This document shows, one piece after another, positions 1 to 24,293 of a stretch of 64,000 bases of DNA. The notes under the pieces were generated by a model. It was not told where the DNA came from, ran no database searches, and saw nothing but the letters and a program-made list of their open reading frames with translations. The DNA lies in assembly GCF_041260155.1 (NCBI RefSeq), contig NC_091941.1, forward strand, positions 39,008,747-39,072,746, read 5' to 3'. The position numbers were made by a program, and so were the translations under genes. How positions within the stretch are numbered: position 1 is the first letter of the stretch; each line of letters starts with the position of its first letter. The DNA comes from Ptychodera flava. Taxonomy: Eukaryota; Hemichordata; Enteropneusta; Ptychoderidae.

Positions 1-2080
1 ACAGTGAAACTGCAGGAGCAGAGCTTTAATGATAGTGACACTATCCGTAGGCAGTAGCTGTATTAACTTTGATAATTTTGGCAATATTTTTGTTCAGTTT
101 TACAAATTTGTTCTAGTTTCTACTCCCTACAGCATGTTGAACTGTCCAGTATTCAGCTTGCTATCACAGCCTATTTATGTGTACCATGCATTTGTATCAC
201 TGACAACTGACTGTCAGTCTGGACTCCAATTAAATTATCACAAATACATATTTATATTTATATACACAGGCTTTGTCGACAAACTAAATATTGTATGTTT
301 GAGCATGCTGTAGGGAGATAGCAAGAAACTGTAGTTGTTATATTGCATAGAAATATTGCAGAAACCATTAACAGTTGCAACTTCTGCCCTGTTACGAGGC
401 TCAAGTTTGTTTTTTTAACACAAATCACACATTTAGATTTTTTCGAGATAAAAGTCATGAAATGTGACAAAATGGTTCTAAATTTTGTTAAATTATTTCT
501 AACATTAAAACATTTTGATGACATTAAAAATGGTATTCATTTTTCATTGATTATCTACAAAAGCTTGGAATTGGCAAATGTAAAACACAAAAGGAACAAA
601 CAATTTTCAAGTCCCCCCCCTACAGGTAGAGCAAAATTTTCAAGTCCCCCCCCCTCTACTACCCCAAAAATTTTCGAATCCCCCCCTGAATTCCTCCAGC
701 CCCCCCTAACCGTTTTTTGTGAACGCAGCCTTAAATGAGCGTCGGTATAGCATGCATGTGTAGTGGCGTCAGCGATCAACATCATGTCGCCCACTAAGTA
801 ATTTCATGTCCCAGGCTTTACATGCATACATTCTCCATTTTCGATTTTTTAAGGATTTCATCCTACGCAAGTCAATCAAACGAGGGTGCGACTTATAATG
901 CAGATGCGTCTTTTAAAATGACTTTAACGGTTCTATTTTTTTAATTTCGATTTGCTGTCAACACTGCACAACTAGAGGTTTCGTCATGTATGTCGCTATT
1001 CGTACTCGGAAAAACCAACTACAATTTAGCATTTTACCCAATTCGTAATTTCTATTTGCATTTAGTGATTAAAAAATAAGGTTGGCCGATAAAGATACTG
1101 CGCTGAACGTATTATTCTTAATTGAGAAATACAGCCCTAAGAAAACACATCCAAGATCGACATTTGGTCCAATTTTAATGTAGATGGTCATGTGAACTGG
1201 TGAAAAAATGAAATTTGCCCATATTTCGACTTTCATTCTCTGATTTCAGGGTGAAAAAATGGTTGGCCGCATAATGTCACAGATTCTTCAACTTTATTTC
1301 AAACAATTTCAATTTTTGTATGTTCTGTTCATGGGGAAATACTACTTTTTCTTGACAATTATTTTACAACATAGCTGTCACTCTTTTACCCACTCTTACT
1401 CGGACCCATCACCAATGTTCCAAAAATTATCCTCTATCTCAAATACATGTATTAACCCAACACCATCAGTGTATATGGCAATGTTGCTGCATATATAGCA
1501 ACAAGATAGCTGTATGAAGTGGCATGATGGTTTGAGGTAATCTGCTTGGGATCACTACACGTAATGACTTGAATACTTATAAAGGGGGCTTGATCTTCAT
1601 TAGATGATGCAAAACTTTTGAACTCTTCAGTATCCACCTATATTTCATATGTTTGAGTGTTACCAGCACATAAAAAGGCATCAACACTATCCAATTTTTT
1701 CCAACAAAAACACAGTTTATTTTTAAATTAAAAAAACTATTGTAACTGTGATTGCCATCAAAATATTGCACAGAGATTTACATTCAAACTTCAAGTCATT
1801 CCATCAATGCAAGTCAAGATGTGAAGAATCATGGCTTCTGACAGCTGTCTTCAGATTTTCAATCTTTGTATTAAGTACCTGTTGGTAATGTTAAGGTTAA
1901 ATATATAAAAATATGAATAAATAAATGTGAGCATAGTCATTCCTATCAACTTACAAACAAAACACTGAATAAACTATCAGTATCGAAGAATTTGGAAGAG
2001 TTTCTAAAAGATTCAACACATACAACATTCAGCATGACAGACAACAGCTACATGTATTTGCATGATAACTTCTTAGCCAT
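1..2080. other. left flank without a recognisable gene
   Basis: I see no exon with convincing coding character and splice sites here; the short open frames are AT-rich and resemble no known family. The stretch around 290-335 (GCATGCTGTAGGGAGATAGC, then an AAGAAACTGTAGTTG run) resembles the right half of the TTAA-flanked element at 10997-11301, so the first 350 bases may hold a diverged relative. Confidence 0.4.
598..705. repeat. short repeat with cytosine tracts
   Basis: The phrase TTTTCAAGTCCCCCCC occurs twice and a diverged third version (TTTTCGAATCCCCCC) follows, at a spacing of about 38 bases. It looks like a small tandem repeat or the end of a dispersed element. It contains no gene. Confidence 0.45.
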
Positions 2081-2180
2081 TTACAGTGGCGCTAGAATAC
2101 AAGTAAGAATTTGAATCAAGTTGTGTGGGGGTTCGAATCCCGTTTGGGTTATAGTAAAAATTATATTTCTTTAACCTGAG
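2080..2180 (+). mobile_element. partial SINE copy (B-box half)
   Basis: The 3' part of this stretch repeats the sequence at 2429-2487 almost exactly, including GGTTCGAATCCCGTTTGGG and the AT-rich tail after it. GGTTCGAATCC is the consensus of the RNA polymerase III B box. The A-box half seen in the second copy is not clear here, so this is probably a truncated copy. Confidence 0.5.
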
Positions 2181-2384
2181 TGGACTGTCCTGCTGGTGGA
2201 TATTTACTTGTCCCCGAGGCTGTCTGATAGCTCAGTAAAAAGTTTCGTGCTTTTCCGATTACTATATATGTGTGTACTGTGTCTGTGTGTCGTCTGCTCC
2301 ACGCACACCGTGTTGGTCGGTCGCGCACAGAATTGCAACATCTAAGTCGGTTACTGTGACCAACTCTTTTGGGTTGGAAGCAGT

Positions 2385-2490
2385 GGCCGACTGGTTTTGT
2401 GTGAGGCCTATCAGCTAGGCGATGTTGCCGTGAGTGTGTGGGGTTCGAATCCCGTTTGGGTTATAGTAAAAATTATATTTGTTAACCTCA
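2385..2490 (+). mobile_element. tRNA-derived SINE
   Basis: An A-box-like TGGCCGACTGG lies about 45 bases upstream of a perfect B box GGTTCGAATCC, the layout of an RNA polymerase III internal promoter. No cloverleaf with a paired acceptor stem is evident, and the tail matches the copy at 2126-2180. This favours a tRNA-derived SINE over a working tRNA gene. Confidence 0.55.
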
Positions 2491-2728
2491 AAAAAGTCTC
2501 AATTCTTCAGTTACAGGGAGCAAACTTCACCTCACACATTAGTCTTGCTTGCAACTGCAACACAATTTGGCAACTGATCAATCTCTGTACTGAGATTGTA
2601 GTGGCGTGGAAAATCATTCTGTAAACACTTGCAAAACATAGACCTTGCTCTAGGATACAGGGATGTGAAACGATGATTCAAGGGCTGTCACTTTTGCAGA
2701 CGCAATTGTTAAAGTTTTAGCAGATTAT

Positions 2729-2801
2729 TTATTATTTTTACCAGTGTGCAGAAAGTGCGATTTCAAACTTATTATTTTTACCAGTGTGCAGAAAGTGCGA
2801 T
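2729..2801. repeat. two-copy tandem duplication of about 40 bp
   Basis: The sequence ATTATTTTTACCAGTGTGCA followed by GAAAGTGCGAT occurs twice in a row with a near-identical spacer. Confidence 0.8.
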
Positions 2802-2845
2802 CTCTAGCTGGATTGCTCCTATCAAAATCTGCTATTTCTGCCACG

Positions 2846-2851
2846 TTTATT
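2846..2851 (-). terminator. candidate poly(A) signal of the coiled-coil gene
   Basis: On the minus strand this reads AATAAA, about 210 bases beyond the stop codon of the gene at 3064-16121. The distance suits a poly(A) signal, but AATAAA is common in AT-rich DNA, so the assignment is tentative. Confidence 0.35.
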
Positions 2852-3063
2852 TAGCCAGTTGGGCGCGTGCAGGACTGAAAGAAGTCCGAGTTTGGAATAT
2901 TAAATTTGCCTGCAGCAGAGATTAGTGGGGGCGCGTGGTCAATGACTCGGAGACTCTCTAGCTTGGTTTGAATCATCCATGATGCACTGCTGCCCCACTC
3001 TACTTCAATCTCTGCTCTGTGTGAAGTTGGCAACTGATATGAGAGATATAAACACAAATGAAC

Positions 3064-16121
<13,058 letters not shown>

Positions 16122-16689
16122 TTTGACCTTACAGTGACTAGGTATTTCGATCTAATGCCAAAGGAGTGGTATGGCATAGCACAGAGTACCCACGGCTCAG
16201 GTGTTAGATCCGTTGACGTTTAGCTTCGCGGTATTTAGGTTTCGTAGAGAGTATGACTCTCTCTCAGTCTTGAGAAGCCTCATTACTTCCGGGATTGTTT
16301 TGTCCTCGTTCCGACAAGGTATTTTAAGCCCTCTACAGTTAGGTCAATTTGAAAGTGAATCTCTACAATAAGAAACGGAATAGAATGGAGATAATTTCAG
16401 CATATAAATCAATGTAACATTATGAGATATCAAGGCATAAATGATGAGTCAATTTTAAACCGTAAAATTTCAGTGTGGCATGTGCACAACGGAGGGATTC
16501 CCTCTCCAGAGGGCGATATATATTTTAATCATGATTTGTACTTTCATCCTTTGAAAACACGTCCGGTTGTGATATCCGGGTATGCGTGTACGCGTATGTG
16601 TATGTATCCGGCCACGACACATACGTTGCTTTTTATTGGCACCTCACAGTTTTTTTATTTAGCGTAGGTTGGACTCTTCGACATTCAGT
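16122..16689. promoter_or_regulatory. divergent promoter of the coiled-coil and JmjC-type genes
   Basis: The two start codons point away from each other across 568 bases, so both 5' UTRs and core promoters must lie here. A perfect ETS/GABP-type site, ACTTCCGG, is at 16285-16292, and the stretch is more CpG-rich than the introns on either side. No clear TATA box stands out. ETS sites are typical of bidirectional housekeeping promoters; that it works here is inference. Confidence 0.6.
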
Positions 16690-19600
16690 ATGGTGACATG
16701 CAGTGTAGTTGCCCAAGCTCTGCAAGTCTTGTGTTTGTTGACTATCGGAAGTTGGAACTTCCGTGTTTATGCTCATGCCCAAGATCACGACCACAGCAAT
16801 CACCACCAAAGCTTGGATAAACCTGATGGCAGCGACTTAAAGTTCAAACACACGGCCAAAGATGGCCAAGCCATGGAAGGAAACAGAAGGAGCTCAAAGG
16901 AAACTTTGACTTTTCAGGACAAGACGGAGATATTGAATTTCATGATTGGCCCCGAAGACTTTTTCCAACAGTACATTTCAAAAAGAAAACCAGTTCTTAT
17001 CACAGGTAAGTTTCTTGGTTTGTTCATAATTCACATTTTATTTCACTCACTTTGTTTGTGATACTGATACTGCAAAATATGAAGTTTAAAACACTGCCAA
17101 CCTTAATCCATAGATTTCATTTTAGCAAGTTGAATGATCATTTATTTTTCAAACTTTTAAAGAGGAATATTAGTTTTTACCCATAAGCTACAAATTCACT
17201 CTGCAGTCTTCATGAGAGAAAAAAGTGCGAAATTTGCGACTTGCGAAATCTGTAGAACAATTTACCCAGTCTTCCTTCAGATGCATTGCAACATGCCTTT
17301 TCTTCCAATCAGCAATGCTGCATGCAAGTCTGAAAATTTTGTATGTTTTACAGTGCACAAACAATGAATATGTCCTTCACTCGACGTTTATTACTACATC
17401 ATATATACAGATGTGTACTTGTACCAAATATGTACAACTTCTAATTGTATACATTACTTTCCAAGCATCCTTGGATTAACCCTTTGAATGCTGTAATTTT
17501 TTCCAACAAAAATTTTAATGCAACATTTACCAATTCTCATGATTTTTTTCTGTAATTGTTTTGATAGTTTTGGATCAAATTGACACCACTTTTCATTGGC
17601 TACAATTTTTGATGAAAATTTTGGGAGAAATCTGAAAAAAAATTGACTTGGTTATATTTATAAAGGCAACAAAAACTGACTTTGGCACTGAAAGAGTGAA
17701 CCTTTAAGGGAGTCGAGATATTGGTTGCATGTAAGGGAGATATTTTTCAACCTAACCACTACTATGACTTACATAGATTAGAATCAAACAAAGAATGAAC
17801 TTGACAATTGACAGTCAATGTTGAAGTCCAATCATTACAGAGCCCTTGGTACAAATATTTGATTTGAACTTTCCCCTGTAATAGGCCAGTACAGTGAATT
17901 TAAGGTTTTGGCCAAAGGAAGTTCTTGTTTGGTCAATAATTTTGTTCTGCATAGCTTGACTACAGTCAAAACTCAGAGGACTGCTGACAAGGTGATTCAA
18001 AGAGTCAGATTTCTTCTTGAAATTGAAGCGAAAGTCCTCATGAATATCCTAATATTCTGATTTTAAAGACACCCTATATTAAAGAAAAGTTTTGATGTAA
18101 TGTTATTTTAATCTTCTCTCTCTCAGATTCCATTCATCATTGGCCAGCATACACTCTTTGGTCTGAAGAATATTTGACAGAGAAGTTGGGAGATGAAACG
18201 GTATCTGTCAAAGTGGACAGTCAAGAACAAATGAGTATGAAGAAGATGACAATGAAAGAGTTTATTGAAAATTATAAGAGTGATCCATTGACACTATCAC
18301 AAGAAGTATATCCTTCCTTAGATGGTACGTACAGTAACTTATTTCACACATAATCTGCTGTAATCTGTCACTGGATTTAAAAATGCCAGTGACTTGATCA
18401 ATTGAAAATATTATTTTGCTGAAAATACTGTAAGAACTAAAGCTATATCAAGGGCATACTGGTATGCTAATATTAGTATCATCTAGTCATTCAATTATTT
18501 TCAACTTTTTAATACAAATTTGAACCCTTTGACAATTCTAACAGCTATATTTGAATCCACCCCCAGGGGACATTTCAGTGCCTACATGCCTCAAGTGCGC
18601 CAGCCTCTTCCAAGGATCTTTCACAACAGATATGCAAATAAGCAGTGGAAGAAGCAGATCCAGTCTGCATGTTGAGGAAAAGGATGCGCTACTGTGTGCA
18701 TTGAAGGGTAATCAAAGTGTGACGCTGGTATCACCTCTAGAATCACGTAATCTGCGTGCAGATGAAGGGAATCCCATCGGGACATCACCCATTGATATAA
18801 CACAGAATATTGACAGTATTTCAAGGTGAGAAACACATAACACACAAGATAATTTTCAATTCTCCATGTCAATTTATTATCTGAAAGGAGATGATATCAA
18901 ACAGACAAAGATACTGCACATACTTATTCACATGTAATTCTCTTATATTACTAGAATCTATTTCTTTTCCCTAGTACTGTATTTATTATTTATTTCCATC
19001 AGTAAATTGTCAGCCATTTGAATTACATATAACTAAGTACAAATGATCTAATGGCTGCACCAGCGCCTAACAGAATTAAATGTATCATCCCAATTAGACT
19101 TTTTACAAGTGTAGATTCTTGAACAGTAAGTCCCTTATCATATCATGTCTTCAATCAGTTCTTCATAATTCTGCATTATCTTTGTGCAGTACAATTAATA
19201 TCTACATGTTGTGTGCGCAATATTAAATGATGTTTTTTTGAACAGTGGCCAACACCTCACTTGTATAATTTGATGAGAACAGTCACAATCATTTCTTTTG
19301 TAGTGATCGTTACATGACCTTTGACATGCATGAAGGTGATATGTTATATATACCCAGCCTATGGTGGCGCCAGCTATCTTTGCATCAAGGTGGTCACATA
19401 ATTGTTATGGTATCATGGATACTCAAAACTGGCATTTTGACTGGGAATATTGACCATAACAAGTTCAAAAATCCAGGTACCATTTTACCAGTAATTCTCT
19501 TGCTAGAAGGTCACTTTCAGTCAAAACTCTTATGTTACTATGATAGATGTCATCATATCTTAAGTTTCAGCAAACTGCATTAATCCACAAAATGGAAGAT

Positions 19601-21600
19601 TTTGTTCCAATCGTCATCAAGATTTTCAAATCTGTGGTCTTCCTGAAATACATTACCATACAACTAAGTCTATTTATTCAGTTCCAGCTGCATGAAATTA
19701 ATTGTGTTCATAATATCACGATGTTTTGATGGTTATATAGACAGCGTTTATCAGATGCTCACCGGCTTGGGGTTGTAATGATGTCTGCCAGTATATTTAT
19801 CAAGAAGACAACAAAACCAAAAATTGTAATAATGCTGGAACTAAATACTCCTTTGCCAGTCTTGGTGCTATCAGCTGATTTGTTACACATTAGCAATCAT
19901 TGACTGTGTATTAATTGTATGCACAATCACAACCTACTCAATAAATTGAAAGTTTATGCCACTGATACAATGCCATCAGATGCAAAAAATGTAATTTTGT
20001 TGGAATTTTATTTTTAATGAATTAAGAAATTCTGCTAAATTGTTTGTACGTTTTTAGTTCCTTGTAGCATAACCTTAAATGATATCAGTATTGAGGGATG
20101 ATAGACTGACCTCTGAGAAAACATTCCTTTTCTTTGTAGGATCCAAATTGTCTTTCAGTGATGCACTGATTCAATATGAGGAAGTAATGCAGCAAGTTGG
20201 GAGAACTGCAGTGCGCCCCCAGTGTCAAGATGAGGACACTTTTATGAATGACTATGCCTTTGAGTCGGCAAAAGATGAAACGCACGATGGACCAGATTTT
20301 AATGTATGTACATGATTATCATGTATTGAGAGATATATCCCACAGTTCACTATTAGCACCATCCAAATGTGAATGAATAAATTCTTGCTAGTTTCAATAG
20401 TTCATTGAACAGTGCATAACCTATGGAGCATGACCTAGCGTAGAATGATGTTCATTTTGCCATCCAAGTGAAAAGACAAACAGACTAAACATCAGACAAT
20501 GTGATTCAAAGATGCATTTTTGCAAACTTTTGACTGTATACTGTACTTTATATAGGGATAAAACATTGCTGAATTTGTGGGGTCAAGAAAACTGTTAGCC
20601 AATAAAATTATGTAAAATATTGAATTTTAGTGTTATAGGTAGTCAACAGATTTCAACAAATAGCATGCAAAAGCATAGTCACTTGCATAAAATAATTTAA
20701 TGCAAACCTATTACCAAATACAATTATGTTATGCTAAAATACAAAGTACCTGTAGTAGTTTTTTCAACAAAACTCATTGGTGCACAATCAGTATGTAATG
20801 TACATGTATTTGTTGACAAATGGATTCTCACTCAGACCATGAGTCAGCTGTCAACAATAGCATCCAAGCTGTGTTGACAAATTAAACACTTGACATTTTA
20901 ACATGATTTGTGAAGATAAAAACAAGAAACTATATTTTATGTATAGAACAGAAAAGGGGGAAAAACAGCAAAGGTTGCAGCTACGTATCGCCTTGAATCA
21001 TGAATAACTGTGTTGTTTCATTATGAAGTGCATACATTCATAAAAAACAATATTTATTGTTTCTTTATCCCAGTTGACATATATCTATTCAGCATTCATC
21101 TATTCAGCATTCATTGTCATAAAATCATTGTGTATGATTCATAAAAAAGCACGAGTTGCTTCAGCTGCTTTTTAAAAAGATCTGAGGAACACTTTTTTGT
21201 CTTACCTTATAGCTATTGCACTTGTACTGTGCTCATAAGTTGCCTGTAGTCTTGGTATATGGAAATAATTCCTGTTATTAATTTGAAATACTTTGATGTA
21301 TTATACTAGTACATTCTTATTTTATCTTTCCTTGTTCAAAATTTGTTTTGATTTTTCTGTATATTTCAGGAGGATGAAGACTGTCATTTTGATAGAGATC
21401 ATCAATTGAGTCCCTGTCTACTTCCAGAAGATGCGTGTGATGCTGGTGAGGAAGAACTGGAATGTACACGCTATGTTCTTGAATATTGTTATGAATGGGA
21501 AGACAGAGGATGTGTTGTAGACTTGCCTCAGGCTCTCAATAGACTCTCACATGCAGAGCTTGAAGATCTTCAACATGGCCACTCTCACCTTGAACCTTAG
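16690..21600 (+). CDS. secreted JmjC/cupin_8-type protein, probable pseudo-oxygenase
   Basis: Exons 16690-17005, 18127-18324, 18567-18825, 19304-19476, 20140-20303 and 21370-21600 join in phase to give 446 residues. The ATG at 16690 begins a hydrophobic signal peptide ending near residue 30 (YAHA), so the protein is probably secreted or in the ER lumen. A His/Asp-rich linker follows, then a cupin_8-like core: FFQQYISKRKPVLITG, DSIHHWPAYTLWSEEYL, SSLHVEEKDALLCALKG and GDMLYIPSLWWRQL. In active members the iron ligands are HxD and a later His in a WWH-type motif. Here they read H206-V-E208 and R280, so catalysis is doubtful. The C-terminus is acidic with several cysteines. The exact family member is not recognised; JMJD8 is another signal-bearing JmjC protein but is much shorter. 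Confidence 0.8.
17006..18126. other. first intron of the JmjC-type gene
   Basis: About 1.1 kb of AT-rich unique sequence. I see no repeat, RNA or extra exon in it. Confidence 0.6.
20304..21369. other. last intron of the JmjC-type gene
   Basis: About 1.1 kb of AT-rich sequence with no recognised element. Confidence 0.6.
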
Positions 21601-22265
21601 CAAAAGAGACAAACCATAAAGCATTCCTGTTTTAAATTGTATTCATTTTAGTAAAGACCTGGGTACATTGTGAAATTATTACATTTGCAAAAATAGATTA
21701 CTATGTTAATATTTAAAAGACTTTGTTGAGAATTTAGTAAAGGCAAGATATTGTCAATCTGTACATTAATGGGAATCTATTTGTTCCAGATGACTGTATC
21801 ATATAGTGTGTTTCCTTTTATGTGACAAAAGAAAATCATTTTTAATGCATTATAATTAAAAGCGTTGTAGGTTTACTTGTAAATTTGTGTAGATACCTGT
21901 AAGATTTAAAAAAGGACATAATATGTATGTGAATTCTTAATATGTAAGAGAATTCTATTTTTCTATTCAAATCCATTTTTGTATCAATTGCTATTTTCAA
22001 ATCTTCATCAATACTACCAAACTTGGCAATGAGGTGCTTGGAATTCATAAAATTTGGCTGACATTCAATTGATAGATTGATGACTTCTGTATTTTCAATG
22101 AAAACTAAGTATTTTTAGTGACAATTTTGAACAATTGGTATGATGACAAAATGGTGAACCATCTTTTGATCTTTATATGTATGTGTTTTGATATGTGTAT
22201 CATGTGTCCAAAGTTCATCATTGACTAAATATTTTCACATTTAGTAATGAAGGCAGGCATATATC
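21601..22265. other. 3' flank of the JmjC-type gene
   Basis: Probably the 3' UTR. An ATTAAA near 21854, about 250 bases after the stop, could serve as a poly(A) signal. Nothing else is recognised. Confidence 0.4.
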
Positions 22266-22513
22266 CAGTGTTTTCTCTGCCTGTTCACTGAAGGGGCAAT
22301 TTCTGCCCCATTCATCAAAATTTTGGGGCAGCCTTGACATTTTAGGGCAGAAACAACAGCAAATTCACAGGCCACTTCATTATGCGCTTGTGGCACCATA
22401 ATATGAGTGTATTTGCTTGCTTGTTTTCATGCTGTCAATATAGTAACTTTTAAAGGGCAGAAAATGGCTTGACTCTGCAATTTGTGCAATTACGCAGTCA
22501 AGAGAAAACCCTG
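22266..22513. mobile_element. MITE with CAG...CTG ends
   Basis: The left end CAGTGTTTTCTCT is mirrored by AGAGAAAACCCTG at the right. The direct repeat TATATC flanks both sides as a possible 6-bp target duplication. The 248-bp body has no frame. CAGGG-type ends recall hAT elements, whose duplication is usually 8 bp, so the superfamily is uncertain. Confidence 0.55.
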
Positions 22514-23640
22514 TATATCTACAGTTCAACTTTGATTTGATTTGTTAATATTTGTGTCACATCTTGCCAAAAGAGTCCTTTAACCTCTGCAAGCCTAGTA
22601 TCAAGTCACTTAGTTTATAGGTGTCTTGCAGAAATCTTATTTTCTTTAGATTATGGCTACAGCAGTCTCATGCATTTCCTAGCGGTGAATAGTTGTGAGC
22701 TGCTACTATTGACATTATGAGCAAGAAACCTTTGCTTTTTCCTCAACTTGAAAAATACTGTCATTGTATTTGAAGGAGGATGACCCCATGGTACCTATAC
22801 CAGGTGTTATCAGAAGTATATTCATAATTTGTTAGTGCTTTCGTTGATTACCACGCAAAAGCTGTAAGGAATTTATTATTTTAAAAAATTAATATGATTC
22901 AGTGACCAGCGGTTTATTGACTAATTTCAGTTCACACATTTTGTAGTTTTCAGTGCATTTTGTAAAACTGTCACATTTGTTATCAGCTTAGTAGAGGCCA
23001 TTGAAATGATGAATTGATGTCACTTCTGTCAATGTGTGAAGCCATGACAAAAGGCCTGTTGAACGTAACAAAAGTTGTGAAAAAGAATTGTAGTGTTCGT
23101 CAGTTGACATTTCCAGTGAGTTTTAAGATAATTGAAATTGCATTTTTACCGCTCAACAAATATACCAATTCTACATGACTACACAAACAGTAGTATTATT
23201 GTCTTCCAAGATGTTCATGTCAAGACAGATATCAAGAAAATTCTAACACATATCAAATAACTCTCCAGAAATGTTTCGTAGGTTTTGTGGGAAAAAAATT
23301 ATGATTCTATAGATTTACAGTGATTTACATATTCTGAAAGAACTCGACTTTAGACCTTAAATGTTTCCACCCACTACATCAGCTTTAACTGTGAACAATG
23401 TAGAAGAAGACAGCAACTCATGTCACTGAAATTGAAAAGGGCAAGAACCTTATATTTGGCATTGTTACTTTGCAATTTTTGAGTTTATGCAAGTCTTATC
23501 TTCTGTACAGGTTGTAAGATGATTTGTCTTTATAATACAAAAATTCATTAAATATACATTATCTTCTAATTTTTTCAACCAGGTGTGTAAGGTAGGATGT
23601 ATTGAAGTAGGAGATAATGTATGAGATCATAAAATTATAT
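22514..23640. other. intergenic DNA
   Basis: AT-rich unique sequence between the JmjC-type gene and the promoter region of the CEP15-like gene. No feature recognised. Confidence 0.5.
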
Positions 23641-24293
23641 GTTTAAACAAACGATGGCGCGCGGCTTTGTACCCAAAACTGAGAAAACAAAGACGATGCT
23701 TGTTGTATTTGCACGCCAAATACAGTTGTCATAAATTTCATTGTATTCACGGAACAACCAGATTGATCTTTGCTATGAGTACACTGATGCGCTCTGCCTT
23801 AGCCATTGGAACTAGCACTGTACCCTGGCACTGTGCCGACAGCGAACCGAAAGATAAGAACGGGAGTAATGTTAAAAAAAAAAACAACAAGCGAACTTGC
23901 CGACAAAACTGAAGAGGGCGCACCCTTTCCGGTTTGCATGTAGCGTCGCGCCCGTTGCATAGTTGCTGGTTGACACCAAGGTCGGCTGTTCCTTGATGAA
24001 ACGAAGCTGAGAGAAGATTTTTCATCATCAGTAGCAGGGCCGTGATATTGTTAAACAAATACAGCTTGGATCTCTTCCCTCAGCTATCCATTGGAAATTT
24101 TAAGTGTTTATTATCACGTTTCTGAGATCAGTTTCCAAATACTGTAGTTAATCGTACGTGCAGTCTGTCTCCGTGTATATCAACATTCAACACAAGTCCA
24201 GCCCTCCGTGTACGTAGTACATGTGCAGTTCAACTGCACCCTTGTGTTTTATGTGGCGGCTCGGTTAGGCTTCTCGACGAGTAATAGCTGAAA
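23641..24293 (+). promoter_or_regulatory. promoter region of the CEP15-like gene
   Basis: The base composition shifts to higher GC with several CpG clusters (for example GGCGCGCGGC near 23655 and GTAGCGTCGCGCCCG near 23940) in the 650 bases before the start codon. Short open frames here show no family resemblance and are left out. The exact transcription start cannot be read from the sequence. Confidence 0.45.

Noticed and set aside
2385-2470. Functional tRNA gene
   Set aside because: A and B boxes are present, but I could not pair an acceptor stem or place an anticodon arm, and a partial copy lies next to it, as expected of a SINE.
16669-16689. Upstream start for the JmjC-type gene at 16669
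   Set aside because: The codon there is TTG; the first ATG in frame, at 16690, directly precedes the signal peptide.
23667-24058. Small genes on either strand upstream of the CEP15-like gene
   Set aside because: Frames are short, basic and cysteine-rich in a CpG-rich promoter region, with no splice context or family match.
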